Part shown: positions 29,397 to 42,723 of the stretch, in pieces | Layout: each line of letters opens with the position of its first letter | Position numbering within the stretch: the stretch's first letter is position 1 | Origin: Aphanocapsa feldmannii 277cV | Lineage (GTDB): Bacteria; Cyanobacteriota; Cyanobacteriia; PCC-6307; Cyanobiaceae | DNA length: 43,597 nt | Direction: 5' to 3' | Assembly (NCBI GenBank): GCA_004768415.1 | Contig: SRMO01000054.1 | Location: 3,344-46,940, forward strand | Program-made: the position numbers and the translations under genes | The notes under the pieces: generated by a model | Told to the model about the DNA's origin: nothing | The model's database searches: none | What the model saw: only the letters and a program-made list of their open reading frames with translations

Positions 29397-30218
29397 ATGA
29401 CCGCGCTCGACGATTTCGACACCCTTTCCGAATCCGCTGCCGCAACTGCCGAGTTCGGGGGTGGCTACAGCCCCTCCGGCCTGACAGGTCCTGCCCGCAT
29501 GCCCCAGAAGCGTTTCGCTGCAGATGCAGATAGCGTCGAGGGATGCATGAGCGAGCGCATCCGTGCCCGTCTGGAGGCGGCTGGCGCCAGCTACCTGGCC
29601 AACGACAACATCGCCGACCATATCGCCGCCGATGAGCTGCCTGAACTGCAGCGTGAAGTGGCAGGCAAGGTGCGTGATCTGCTGCGCAGCCTGGTGATCG
29701 ACATTGACAACGACCACAACACTGCAGAGACGGCTGAGCGGGTCGCCAAGATGTACCTGCGCGAAGTTTTCAAGGGGCGCTACGAGCGGCAGCCCAAGAT
29801 CGCCTTCTTCCCCAATGTGAAGGAGCTCGATGAGATCTATACCATCGGCCCCATCTCGGTTCGCTCTGCCTGCTCTCATCACCTGGTTCCCATCCTGGGC
29901 AATGTCTGGATCGGGATTCAGCCCGGTGAGCGGGTCATCGGCCTGAGCAAGTTCGCCCGCGTCTCCGACTGGGTGTTCTCGCGCCCCCACATCCAGGAGG
30001 AAGCCGTGATCATCCTTGCTGACGAGATCGAGTCGCTCTGTCAGCCCAAGGGACTCGGCATCGTGCTGAAGGCACAGCACTACTGCATGAAGTGGCGCGG
30101 TGTGAAGGAGCCTCAGACCTCCATGGTGAACAGTGTGGTGCGGGGAAGTTTCCGCAGCAACACCTCCATGAAGAAGGAGTTCTTCGATCTGATCCGGCAG
30201 CAGGACTCCCTGCTCTGA
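29397..30218 (+). CDS. folE: GTP cyclohydrolase I
   Basis: FFPNVKELDEIYTIGPISVRSACSHHLVPILGNVWIGIQPGERVIGLSKFARVSDWVFSRPHIQEEAVIILADEIE...AQHYCMKWRGVKEPQTSMVNSVVRGSF. Confidence 0.95.
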   Translation: MTALDDFDTLSESAAATAEFGGGYSPSGLTGPARMPQKRFAADADSVEGCMSERIRARLEAAGASYLANDNIADHIAADELPELQREVAGKVRDLLRSLVIDIDNDHNTAETAERVAKMYLREVFKGRYERQPKIAFFPNVKELDEIYTIGPISVRSACSHHLVPILGNVWIGIQPGERVIGLSKFARVSDWVFSRPHIQEEAVIILADEIESLCQPKGLGIVLKAQHYCMKWRGVKEPQTSMVNSVVRGSFRSNTSMKKEFFDLIRQQDSLL

Positions 30219-30274
30219 GTGCGGCTGCGCAGCCGTCCGGCTCATCTTCGCCATGGAGCCCCGGGACCGAAGCT

Positions 30275-30967
30275 TCAGCTGTTGGTCACCGCCTGTCGCA
30301 GCAGGGCGGTGCGGGCCAGATCCTTCACCCCCGCACGACATTCGACACCACTGCAGGCGTCGATGCCGCTGGGCCGTAGCCCCATGGCGTCAAGGCTGCG
30401 GATGGCTGGCCTGACCCTCCCGGGGGTCATGCCCCCAGCCAACCACCAATGCCGGGGTGGTCTGAAGCCCTCGAACCAGTCCATGGGGATGCAGTGACCC
30501 GTGCCACCGAGGGCAGCGGGGTCGTAGGCATCCAGCAGCAGTGCTTCCACCACGCCGCTGAAGGCGTCGCAGCGCCTGAGATCCTCTGCAGAGCGGATGC
30601 GCAGAGCCTTCCACAGCGGCAGCTCGAAACGCTGTCGCAGCGCCCGGCAGCGCTGCCGGGTTTCGTGGCCATGCAGTTGCAGATGGGTTGGACGTCTGTT
30701 GGCGGGGGCGTCCAGATGGGCGGAGATGGCGCGGTCGTCGGCGTCGGCCAGCACCAGCACCCGGGCCGCCCTGGCCGCCGTGCTCTGTACGGCCCAGCAG
30801 AGGGCTGCTGCCTGGTCCACCTCCACACGGCGGGGCGAGCCGGCCACGGCAATCATGCCGATGGCATCCACCCCCAGGGCCGCGATTGCCCTGGCCTGTT
30901 CTGGCTGGGTCAGACCGCAGATCTTCAGTCGCAACGCCGGGCGGGCGGAAGCCTCGCGATCGGTCAC
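30275..30967 (-). CDS. trpF: Phosphoribosylanthranilate isomerase
   Basis: LKICGLTQPEQARAIAALGVDAIGMIAVAGSPRRV...THLQLHGHETRQRCRAL...LLLDAYDPAALGGTGHCIPMDW...WWLAGGMTPGRV. Confidence 0.95.
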   Translation of the reverse strand: MTDREASARPALRLKICGLTQPEQARAIAALGVDAIGMIAVAGSPRRVEVDQAAALCWAVQSTAARAARVLVLADADDRAISAHLDAPANRRPTHLQLHGHETRQRCRALRQRFELPLWKALRIRSAEDLRRCDAFSGVVEALLLDAYDPAALGGTGHCIPMDWFEGFRPPRHWWLAGGMTPGRVRPAIRSLDAMGLRPSGIDACSGVECRAGVKDLARTALLRQAVTNS

Positions 30968-31067
30968 AGTTGCAGCCCGGCGGGAGCCTCCTTTCTAGAC
31001 TTGTCGGACAGGTCACCGCAGGCCGGCGACCGGGTCCAGCGGCGGACATCAGGCACGAGCATCAGGC

Positions 31068-32336
31068 ATGGGACAGGGCTGGATCATCGGCCATCTCTTT
31101 GGCATCCCACTGCGGATTCATCCCAGCTGGTTCCTGGTGCTGTTCTTTCTTGCGGCAGCCTTTTTCCGGCCCCTCTATGGGCAGCTGCTGCCATCCCAGG
31201 GCCTGGAGGCGACCCAGCCCCTGCTCTGGGGGATCTCCCTGCTCACCGCCCTGCTGCTCTTTCTCTCCGTGCTGCTCCACGAGCTGGGCCATTCCCTCGT
31301 GGCCCTGCGACAGGGCGTGCGCGTGCGCAGCATCACCCTCTATCTCTTTGGTGGCGTCGCCAGCATCGAGCGGGAGTGCAGCAGCCCCAACGGCGCACTG
31401 CTGGTGGCAGCCGCCGGGCCGGCCGTGAGTCTGCTGCTGGCCTTCGGCCTGGGGATCCTGGCCCAGGCGCCCCTGCCGAGCCTTCCCCTGGTGGGAATCG
31501 TGGCCTCCCGGCTGGCTGAGCTCAACCTGGTGCTGGCCCTGTTCAACCTGCTGCCCGGCCTGCCCCTGGACGGGGGCCTGATTCTCAAAGCCCTGGTCTG
31601 GAAGGTCAGCGGCAGCCGCAGCCGCGGCACCCGTGTCGCGGCCCAGACGGGAAGCCTGCTGGGCCTGCTGGCCATCCTGCTGGGAGTCTGGCTGTCGCTG
31701 AGCCTGGGGGCCATTGGCGGTCTCTGGCTGGCCGTGCTGGGCTGGTTCGGTCTGGGCGCCTCCCGCTCCCAGCTGCAGCTGCTGCGTCTGCAGCAGGCCA
31801 TGCTGGACCTGTCGGTGGGCAAGGCCATGGCCCGCCGTTTTCGGGTGCTGGAATCCAGTCTCAGCCTGCGCCAGCTGAGTGAGCGCCTCATCGCCGACCA
31901 CAACAGCAGTCCGGACTGGCTGCTGGTCTGCGAGGGCCATCATTGGCTGGGCTGGGTGGATGGGGCGGTGCTCAAGCAGCTGCCGGTGCAGAGCTGGGAT
32001 CAGGAGCTGCTGCGGGACCACCTGCGTCCCCTCGGCAGCCTCAGCTCCGTGCTGGAGCGTGAGCCCCTCTGGAGAGCTGCCCTGTTGCTGGAGGAGACCA
32101 GAGATGCCCGCCTGCTGGTGCTCAGTCCTGCAGGGCTACCCAGTGGCACCCTGGATCGCATCGATCTGGTGAATGCCGTCTCCGAAAAGCTGGAGCTGCG
32201 CCTGCCCGCGGCCTTCCTGGAGCAGGCCCGCAAAAGCGGGCTCTATCCCCCTGGCTTGCCGCTGGGGGTGGTGGCCAGGGGGATGGCGGCCCTGCCGGAT
32301 CTCGATCCCGAGCAGCCCCAGCGGCAGCGCTCCTGA
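31068..32336 (+). CDS. Site-2 protease family (M50) metalloprotease
   Basis: LSVLLHELGHSLVALRQGVRVRSITLYLFGGVASIE (HExxH) ...LPGLPLDGGLILKALVW; multiple TM segments. Confidence 0.93.
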   Translation: MGQGWIIGHLFGIPLRIHPSWFLVLFFLAAAFFRPLYGQLLPSQGLEATQPLLWGISLLTALLLFLSVLLHELGHSLVALRQGVRVRSITLYLFGGVASIERECSSPNGALLVAAAGPAVSLLLAFGLGILAQAPLPSLPLVGIVASRLAELNLVLALFNLLPGLPLDGGLILKALVWKVSGSRSRGTRVAAQTGSLLGLLAILLGVWLSLSLGAIGGLWLAVLGWFGLGASRSQLQLLRLQQAMLDLSVGKAMARRFRVLESSLSLRQLSERLIADHNSSPDWLLVCEGHHWLGWVDGAVLKQLPVQSWDQELLRDHLRPLGSLSSVLEREPLWRAALLLEETRDARLLVLSPAGLPSGTLDRIDLVNAVSEKLELRLPAAFLEQARKSGLYPPGLPLGVVARGMAALPDLDPEQPQRQRS

Positions 32337-32412
32337 TCCTCCAGGCCACTCGATCGTGCCGCTGCCGTGATGCTCAGGCCCATCAGCCTGCACGCCCCTG
32401 GCATCCGGTCGA

Positions 32413-33183
32413 TCAGCCCATCTCTACCGGTGATCCCGGATCCTGCCGCGGCAGGCTGAAGCGGGGCACCCTTGCAGCGATGGCGCTCCACTGGCCTGGG
32501 CTGGGCTGCCAGGGCAGCGCTGGTCCCTGCAGCAGATGCTGCCTGGCCGCCTCCAGGAGACGCCCTTCCAGCATCGCCCGATTCAGACTGCTGGCCTCTG
32601 CCCCGCCCAGAGGCGGCAGCCGTGGTGCTGCGACCCCGAAGCAGGCCCGCCACAGGGCGCCCGGCGGCTGGATCAGCACCTCGCCGTGCTGCAGCAGATG
32701 GCCACGGCGCCACAGCTGGGCACTGCCCACCCGTTTGGTCCCATGGCCATTGATCAGGTCCGCGGCTGTGCCGCTGGCGAAGCAGTTGGCCTGGCTCAGC
32801 CCCGCCGGCCGATCGCCGAAAAACAAAGGTTCCCCGAGGCCCGAGAAGGTTTCGATCAACCAGCCACAGCATTTCCGGTAGCTGCTCCGACGGGTCATGG
32901 CCCGGCCCAGGCGTTCGGCAGGCAGCACGAGGGCATAGGTGAGGCCGCCCCAGTGGAGCACCGCCGTACCACCGCTCGGGCGGCGCACCAGCTCCAGCTG
33001 CCCTGCCTGGGCCAGGCGTCGCCAGCGGGATGGCCAGCGGCACTGGTGAAAGCCCAGGCTCAGGCTTGGGCGCTGCCAGCGATACAACCGCAGCACCGCT
33101 CCGAGGCGCTGCGCTGCCACCTCATCCAGCAGCCAGTCATCGATGGCCATCTGCCAGGAGCCCGACAGCGTCAGTGACGGCAT
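32413..33183 (-). CDS. Lipoate--protein ligase A family protein
   Basis: MAIDDWLLDEVA...LRLYRWQRPSLSLGFHQ...VRRPSGGTAVLHWGGLTYALVLP...CFASGTAADLINGHGTKRVGSAQLWRRGHLLQHGEVLI. Confidence 0.9.
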   Translation of the reverse strand: MPSLTLSGSWQMAIDDWLLDEVAAQRLGAVLRLYRWQRPSLSLGFHQCRWPSRWRRLAQAGQLELVRRPSGGTAVLHWGGLTYALVLPAERLGRAMTRRSSYRKCCGWLIETFSGLGEPLFFGDRPAGLSQANCFASGTAADLINGHGTKRVGSAQLWRRGHLLQHGEVLIQPPGALWRACFGVAAPRLPPLGGAEASSLNRAMLEGRLLEAARQHLLQGPALPWQPSPGQWSAIAARVPRFSLPRQDPGSPVEMG

Positions 33184-33231
33184 CAGGCACCATGGCAGGC
33201 ATGGAGTGGCAGGTGACATGGGAGAAGCTGG

Positions 33232-34029
33232 GTGCTGGCTGGAATCAGGACGTTGATGGCCGCCTCCGGCGAGCAGCTGGAACTGCTCCTTCCGCTGGGC
33301 ATCCTTGCCGGGGCACTGTCGGGCTTGTTGGGGATCGGCGGGGGGCTGATCTTCTCACCGCTGCTGCTGTCGCTGGGGCTGCCCCCGGCGGATGCCCTGG
33401 CCACCAGCAGCCTGGCGATCGTGCCAACCACCCTGGCCAGCACCTATCAGCACTGGCGCAGGGGAACCCTCCCCTGGCACCTGGTGGGCTGGATCGGTGG
33501 CGCAGCGCTGATCTGCGGGCTGCTGTTCGCAAGCCTCGCCGGCCTCAGCGAGGGATGGGAGCTGCTGGCCCTGCAGTGCGGGGTCTACCTGCTGCTGGCA
33601 GGGATCGTGCGGCCCCGGCCCCAGGCAGACCCGGCTGCGACCACACCACAACCGGCACCGCTGGGGCTGGTGGGCGTCGGCAGCATTGCGGGACTGATGG
33701 GCGGAATGCTGGGCCTCGGTGGCGGCCTGCTGATGGTGCCGTTGCAGGTGCGTCTGCTGAGGCTTCCGATCCACCTGGCGATCCGCATCAGCAGTGCGGC
33801 CGTGCTCCTCTCCACCGTCGGGGCCAGCAGCGTGCTGCTGCCGGGAGGTCGCGGTGCGCCACTGGTGGCGCTGATCCTGGGATCGAGTGCTGCGATCGGC
33901 TCCGGCTGGACAGCGGCCCGGGTGGATCAGGTGCGCCCGCAGCTGCTGGCCCGGCTGCTGCGTGGGCTCGCCGTGCTGCTGGCCCTGGATGCCGGGCGCC
34001 GCGCGGTGCAGGCCTACCTGGGGGGATGA
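33232..34029 (+). CDS. Sulfite exporter TauE/SafE family membrane protein
   Basis: GALSGLLGIGGGLIFSPLLLSLGLPPADALATSSLAIVPTTLAST...GLMGGMLGLGGGLLMVPL; duplicated GxGGG motif. Confidence 0.92.
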   Translation: MLAGIRTLMAASGEQLELLLPLGILAGALSGLLGIGGGLIFSPLLLSLGLPPADALATSSLAIVPTTLASTYQHWRRGTLPWHLVGWIGGAALICGLLFASLAGLSEGWELLALQCGVYLLLAGIVRPRPQADPAATTPQPAPLGLVGVGSIAGLMGGMLGLGGGLLMVPLQVRLLRLPIHLAIRISSAAVLLSTVGASSVLLPGGRGAPLVALILGSSAAIGSGWTAARVDQVRPQLLARLLRGLAVLLALDAGRRAVQAYLGG

Positions 34030-34116
34030 GGCCAGCCAGTGATCGTGGCGGCTGATCAGCGCGACCGACGCACCGAACAACCGCAGCGGTGTATGCAGGC
34101 CCCATGAGCAACCCTG

Positions 34117-34692
34117 TCACGCAGAGTCTGCCTGGCTCTGGCCGGGGTGCAGGTCCAGCAGATCCCAGAAGCTCTGGTCGATGTCCAGGCCGAGGGCGGC
34201 CGCCAGCAGCTCCATGCGACGGCGTCCCCGCAGGCCGTTGCTGCGGCACCAGTCGTCCAGCAGCATCAGGCGCTGGGTCAACCACAGCTCGAGGGCATTG
34301 GGGTGGAGCTGGAGGCCCTCGCTGGGCGTGAAGCGATGGAGCACGAGCATGGCCACGTAGCGGACCAGCTGACCGCTGCCCCGCTCCAGCAGCAGGGGGA
34401 GCCAGGGGCAGGCCGCGTCGGCCCGCAGGTGCCACAGCCGCAACTCCGGCACTTCGCTGAGCTCGCGCGGATCGTCACTGTCCCGGGGCCAGTCGAGTCC
34501 GAGGTGGAGTTGCCCATCACAGGCGAAACGTTCGGCAGCACTTAGGGACCGCAGCGGCTGCAGCGGGGTCAGATCGAGCCTTGCAATCGCTGACTGGGGC
34601 AACGCGATGCTGCGGGGTGCCATCGGGAAGCCGGCACGGTTGGCCCGCCATCCTGCCCAACCCACCATGCTCGCGCCCCCGATCAACGCCAT
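34117..34692 (-). CDS. Hypothetical protein, divergent from psaM
   Basis: MALIGGASMVGWAGWRANRAGFPMAPRSIALPQSAIARLDLTPLQPLRSLSAAERFACDGQLHLGLDWPRD...; ATG at 34692; coherent ORF to 34117. Confidence 0.75.
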   Translation of the reverse strand: MALIGGASMVGWAGWRANRAGFPMAPRSIALPQSAIARLDLTPLQPLRSLSAAERFACDGQLHLGLDWPRDSDDPRELSEVPELRLWHLRADAACPWLPLLLERGSGQLVRYVAMLVLHRFTPSEGLQLHPNALELWLTQRLMLLDDWCRSNGLRGRRRMELLAAALGLDIDQSFWDLLDLHPGQSQADSA

Positions 34693-34881
34693 CTCCTGCC
34701 GCAGCGACACACAGCGGAACCTGCCCCACGGATCTGCTGCAAGACGTGGGGCCTCGCCTCGGGATGGCCCATGGGTGCCGCCGCCACCCCGGCTGGCTGC
34801 GGTGCGATCACGAGCTGTTACACAACCACTGACCGGGGCGCTGTTCTGGAGAACAATTGCAGCTGTCGCAACTCCTCCGAG

Positions 34882-34974
34882 ATGGACCAGGCTCAAATTC
34901 TGATTGCCCTCGTCGTTGCCGCCCACGCCGGTGTGCTGGCCGTCCGTCTCTGCGTGAGCCTCTACAGCGCTTGA
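34882..34974 (+). CDS. psaM: Photosystem I reaction centre subunit XII
   Basis: 30 aa MDQAQILIALVVAAHAGVLAVRLCVSLYSA; characteristic PsaM core IALVVAAHAxVLAxRLxxSLY. Confidence 0.93.
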   Translation: MDQAQILIALVVAAHAGVLAVRLCVSLYSA

Positions 34975-35042
34975 GACCATTGCGCTGACCGCTTGTACGG
35001 TCCTGCCATGGCGCTATCAAGGAACGGCGCACAGCCCGAAGC

Positions 35043-35438
35043 ATGCAGGATCGTTCCTCTGTCTCCACTGCGGCTGCCTCCACTGCGGCTGTAGTCGCGA
35101 GTCATGGCAGGAAGGCCACGAGCTCCGGAACCGCTGATCCAGGACGCTTCCAGTGGGGCTGCAGAGACGATGTGCTCTGCAGCCTGCTCGGCCTGGGCGT
35201 CAAGTCAGCTGCATCCCTGCTCATCCTGATCAGCCTTGGCAAGCTGGCTCTGGCCCATCAACAGCGCCATGGACATTTCCATGAATTGCGTGCTGCAGAT
35301 CTGCTGCAACAGCAACGCCTCGACGCTGCCATGGTCAGCTTCGATCGGCAATTTCAGATCGGCGCCGAGCAGCGTCAGCTCAGAGATGATCCACAATGGA
35401 TTGCACCGGACCGTCGTCGGGTGGTCTGGGTTCCCTGA
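35043..35438 (+). CDS. Hypothetical membrane-anchored protein
   Basis: 131-aa ORF with TM segment VKSAASLLILISLGKLALAHQ, then HFHELRAADLLQQQRLDAAMVSFDRQF; start uncertain. Confidence 0.5.
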   Translation: MQDRSSVSTAAASTAAVVASHGRKATSSGTADPGRFQWGCRDDVLCSLLGLGVKSAASLLILISLGKLALAHQQRHGHFHELRAADLLQQQRLDAAMVSFDRQFQIGAEQRQLRDDPQWIAPDRRRVVWVP

Positions 35439-35570
35439 GGATCCCAGCCTGACAGGTCCCTGGCCCCCATCGGCAGGATCGAGATCGCTTGGGGCTGCTG
35501 TGCAAAGGTCACGCCAGATTGCGCCTTGTCATCCCATGGCCTGAGCCTGACCAGGCCCTGCTTAGGTTGA

Positions 35571-36593
<1,023 letters not shown>

Positions 36594-36923
36594 TTGGCCC
36601 GAGAGCTTGCTGAACAGTTCATATCCCCTGTAGGGAATAGATCTGCCCTTTTTCAGGTAGAACTTACCTCTGAAATGCCAGAGCCTGACTTCTGGTCAGA
36701 AGTGATGATTTCTTAGCCATTGGCAAATGGCTTGACAGACTCATATCGCTCTCAATAGTCCTTTGGCGCCCGAGTTCCAAGGAGCTTCCCTCAGCCAATG
36801 GGTGGGCTTCAGACCCCAAGCAGTCATGCCTGGCTGTACACCCACCGGCGCTGGGTTGATAACAGACCCCGTGGCCTTGTAAACCCAGCTATGCTGACGC
36901 TGATCCATCAGCGCAATCGTGAT

Positions 36924-37949
<1,026 letters not shown>

Positions 37950-39599
37950 TCATCGACCGAAGTGGGCCTTGGCCTCGTAGAGGGTTTCGTCGTCGATGGC
38001 GCGCAGCCCCCGTTCGCGGGCGAAGGCCTCGGTGTTGCGCCGTACCTTGCCCCGCACGAAGAAGGGAACTTTGTCGAGCTCGGCTTTGCCGACGGCGGTC
38101 CATTGCGGGGCCGTGGTGTCGGCCTCCGGGGCATCGTCGGGCAGGTCGCTGCTGGCCCTGTCCGGGGAATCGCTTCCCTGGCGCCCGTTCTCCTGGCGGC
38201 CGCCGCTGTGGAGATGGCTCTGGTGCCCGTCAACGAACTCGAAGTCCTCACGGAACATGCCGATCAGGTGTTCCTCGAGGCCCATCATCAGTGGATGCAC
38301 CCAGCTGTCGAAGATGACATTGGCACCCTCCCAGCCCATCTGGGGTGCATAACGGGCCGGCACGTCCTGGACGTGAATCGGTGTGGAGATCACGGCACAG
38401 GGAATGCCCAGTCGCTTGGCGATGTGGCGCTCCATCTGGGTGCCCAGCACCAGCTCAGGCGCAGCATCGGTGATGGCCCGTTCCACGGCGAGGTAGTCGT
38501 CGCTGATCACCGCTGCCAGGCCGCGGCTGCGGGCGTAGGCCCGCACGGCCTTGGCCGATTCGCGGCTGTAGGTGCCAAGGCCCACCAGCTCGAAGCCAAG
38601 CTCCTGCTCGCTGATGCGGGCAGCGGCAAGGGCATGGCTGCCATCCCCGAACACGAACACCCGTTTCCCCGTCAGGTAGGTGGAATCCACCGAACGGGAA
38701 TACCAGGGAAGTCGCGATCTGGGCCGCCCGGTGCCGCCCTTGGCCTCCCCCCAGAGATCGCTGCTGGCCATGTGGTCGGGACGGAGGGCCTGTTCCACGC
38801 TGATGTCCAGCACACTGCCCAGCTCCTGCAGAAAGTCCCGGGTGGCGGTGATACCGATGGGCACGGTGCGGATGCAGGGCATCCCGAACTGGCGCTCCAG
38901 CCAGTCGCAGGTGGTTCTGGCCACTTCGGGATAAAGGCAGACATTGGCGTCAGCCAGGGGCAGCCGTTCCAGATCCGCTGGGCGCGCCCCCAGGGGAGCC
39001 ACCACATGGACGTCGACCCCCACCTCGGCGAGCAGTCGCGTGATCTCGGTCACGTCATCGCGGCAGCGGAAGCCCAGGGCGGTGGGGCCCAGCAGGTTGA
39101 CCCGAGGGCGCCGCCCTTCAGGGGGGGCAGGCCTGCTGGTTCCCGGTGCGGGGATCTGCGGTTTGAGCAGGCGGCGCACCAGCTGATAGAAGGTCTCGGC
39201 CGCTCCCCAGTTCTCCTTCTTGGAGTAGGCCGGCAGCTCCAGGTTGACGATGGGCAGGTCGATGCCCATGCCCTGAGCCAGGGTGCCGGGCTGATCCTGG
39301 ATCAGCTCCGCTGTGCAGCTCTCTCCCACCAGCAGGGCTTCGGGGTGGAAGCGCTCCACCGCATCGGCCACAGATGTTTTCACCAGGGCGGCAGTGTCTC
39401 CCCCCAGGTCCCGTGCCTGGAAGGTGGTGTAGGTGACCGGAGGTCGCTTGCCGCGGCGCTCGATCATGGTGAAGAGGAGGTCGGCGTAGGTGTCGCCCTG
39501 GGGAGCGTGGAGCACGTAGTGCACTCCGTCCATGGAGGTGGCGATGCGCATGGCGCCGACGTGGGGTGGACCTTCGTAGGTCCAGAGGGTGAGTTCCAT
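37950..39599 (-). CDS. chlB: Dark-operative protochlorophyllide reductase subunit B
   Basis: [70 protein letters not shown]. Confidence 0.97.
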   Translation of the reverse strand: MELTLWTYEGPPHVGAMRIATSMDGVHYVLHAPQGDTYADLLFTMIERRGKRPPVTYTTFQARDLGGDTAALVKTSVADAVERFHPEALLVGESCTAELIQDQPGTLAQGMGIDLPIVNLELPAYSKKENWGAAETFYQLVRRLLKPQIPAPGTSRPAPPEGRRPRVNLLGPTALGFRCRDDVTEITRLLAEVGVDVHVVAPLGARPADLERLPLADANVCLYPEVARTTCDWLERQFGMPCIRTVPIGITATRDFLQELGSVLDISVEQALRPDHMASSDLWGEAKGGTGRPRSRLPWYSRSVDSTYLTGKRVFVFGDGSHALAAARISEQELGFELVGLGTYSRESAKAVRAYARSRGLAAVISDDYLAVERAITDAAPELVLGTQMERHIAKRLGIPCAVISTPIHVQDVPARYAPQMGWEGANVIFDSWVHPLMMGLEEHLIGMFREDFEFVDGHQSHLHSGGRQENGRQGSDSPDRASSDLPDDAPEADTTAPQWTAVGKAELDKVPFFVRGKVRRNTEAFARERGLRAIDDETLYEAKAHFGR

Positions 39600-39616
39600 C
39601 GGTCAGTGCCTCCGCA

Positions 39617-40957
<1,341 letters not shown>

Positions 40958-41502
40958 TCAAGGTGTAGGCCTGCCAGGCACCCTAGGGCTGAGGAATAAA
41001 AGCGCGCTGTAGGAAAAAATTACGCTTCAAGTCGCAACGCATCGTCAACGCTGACCAGCCGGAGACCACTGCCGTGACAAGCCTTGATCATTCCTGAATT
41101 TCATCTTTTATTTGTTGTTCTGTAGAGATTATTGATGCTCCCTGACGCCACCTTGCTGTTGCCGCTGGTCCGTTCAGGGTCCATCTGCTGGGCGCGCTGC
41201 ATTCCGGTGCGTATATCCTGACATTACCGCTGTGCGGCGCTGCACTTGATGCCAGCCAGCCAACCACGTGATCGCATCCTTCAAGACCCCTTCGAAGCAG
41301 TGATCATGTGTCTCCTGACTTGGAGCACCAGTGCCGTTGGTGATCCAGAGCTCCCCTGATTGGCCGGGGAGGCTTGCCGGACAACCGCTTACACGCTGCC
41401 CTGGCAGGCACAGCGCGTGCTTCCTTCCGGCGGTGATCGATCGCCCTCGGCCGCTGTGCAGCAGCCTCTGAGGGAGAATCAGCCTCCAGCTTCAGGGATG
41501 CC

Positions 41503-41592
41503 ATGTCAACGGAACTGATCAACACTGGTCTTCTGCTGTTTCTGGCTGCTTCCCTGGCGCTCATGGCCTGGATCGTGCGGCGCAGTCGCTGA
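41503..41592 (+). CDS. Candidate single-TM microprotein (29 aa)
   Basis: Hand translation from ATG 41503: MSTELINTGLLLFLAASLALMAWIVRRSR*; hydrophobic helix flanked by basic C-terminus; preceded by purine-rich 'ttcaggg'. Below the ORF-track length cutoff. Confidence 0.5.
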   Translation: MSTELINTGLLLFLAASLALMAWIVRRSR

Positions 41593-41813
41593 GCCCCCAT
41601 CCGCCCCCCTGGCTGCACCGGTGCCCGATGCCCGGGCTGAGCCATGTCCAAGCTGCTGAGCTGTCGCAGCTCAGGCAGCAATGTCTCCTCTGGGGCTCTG
41701 GCAGCTGAGGCACTCGATCCCGACTGTGGTGCCTGGACGGCCCGCCGGGGTGGCCAGGGAATCACAACAGATAAAAACAGCAGGTGGAGCCGCAATGGTC
41801 CGCGCGTGCAGTG

Positions 41814-42543
41814 TTAAATCTGAAGAGTCAGCAACGTGTTCACCGCCTCTTCCAGATCCACGTCGCGTCGGAAGGAATCCAGCAGTTGCAGCGGCTTTGG
41901 CAGAACCCAGGACCACTTGACCAGTAGCCGGAAATGCCACCTTCTGGTCCTGTTGCAAACGCTCGACCAGGAGATTTTCCAGTTCTTCTGGCCTGGCTGC
42001 CTTGAGCGCCACTTGTGCCTCCTGCAGAGCAGAGGCTGTACAGCGCAGATCCAGGTTGCTGCGCTTGGGCTGCTTCTCCGTCAAGGCCTGGATCAAGAGA
42101 AACAGGCCATTGAGCGTGCGGCTGCCCACCCAGGGAAACCAGGTGAGATTGCCACCGGGACTGCCGAGGAGAACTCTGTCATTGAGACCAAGACTCTGAA
42201 AGCCCAGACGAGCTTGCCTGAGCAGCTGACGGGCACCAACATCAAGATAAGGTGGCTCACTGCTGCCCGCCAGAATCTCACGCATGACCTGGCGGACCTT
42301 GGTGTGTACGTTGAATTCGCCAGGGGCAGAACTGGGTACTTTACCAACTGCCAGAGCAGGGACAACGGTGATGGCTTTGGCAGCATTATCGATAGAAGCA
42401 ACCTGCCATCGACGGCTGGCAAAGAGGAGAAACTCCCCCTCAGCCACCATCGATCGGACTGGAACTGTTCCCAGCCGCTGCTCCTTGGCGTAGAGCTGAT
42501 AATCTTGCTCCGTTTCAAAAACTGAATAGAAGCTGAAGGGCAA
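41814..42543 (-). pseudogene. Truncated C-terminal fragment of a large DEAD/DEAH (Lhr-like) helicase, apparently frameshifted
   Basis: FYSVFETEQDYQLYAKEQRLGTVPV..GEFLLFASRRWQVASIDNAAKAITVVPALAVGKVPSSAPGEFNVHTKVRQVMREIL resembles the C-terminal domain of Lhr-like helicases. No helicase motifs are present. A better C-terminus KWSWVLPKPLQLLDSFRRDVDLEEAVNTLLTLQI* lies in another frame. Confidence 0.6.
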
Positions 42544-42570
42544 CTCAAAACATCAAGCAACCTTGACCTA

Positions 42571-42677
42571 TGGAATGGGTCTGTTGCCATGAAGATCCCA
42601 GTGGCTGCAAGGGATCGCGGATGTCAGCAGGACTGTCCCGACGAGTAAAGAAGCGATTTTTCGAGGTACCCTATAAA
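42571..42677 (-). repeat. Dispersed repeat, copy C
   Basis: Reverse complement tatagggtacctcgaaaaatcgcttcttt...ccgcgatcccttgcagccactgggatcttcatggcaacag aligns with 7113..7215. Confidence 0.65.
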
Positions 42678-42723
42678 TCAGATGTATAAATCTGCAATTA
42701 ATTCATCTACTTTTACACAAAAA

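Noticed and set aside
28704-30341. 545-aa minus-strand ORF
   Set aside because: Antisense to SDR and folE, both with clear motifs.
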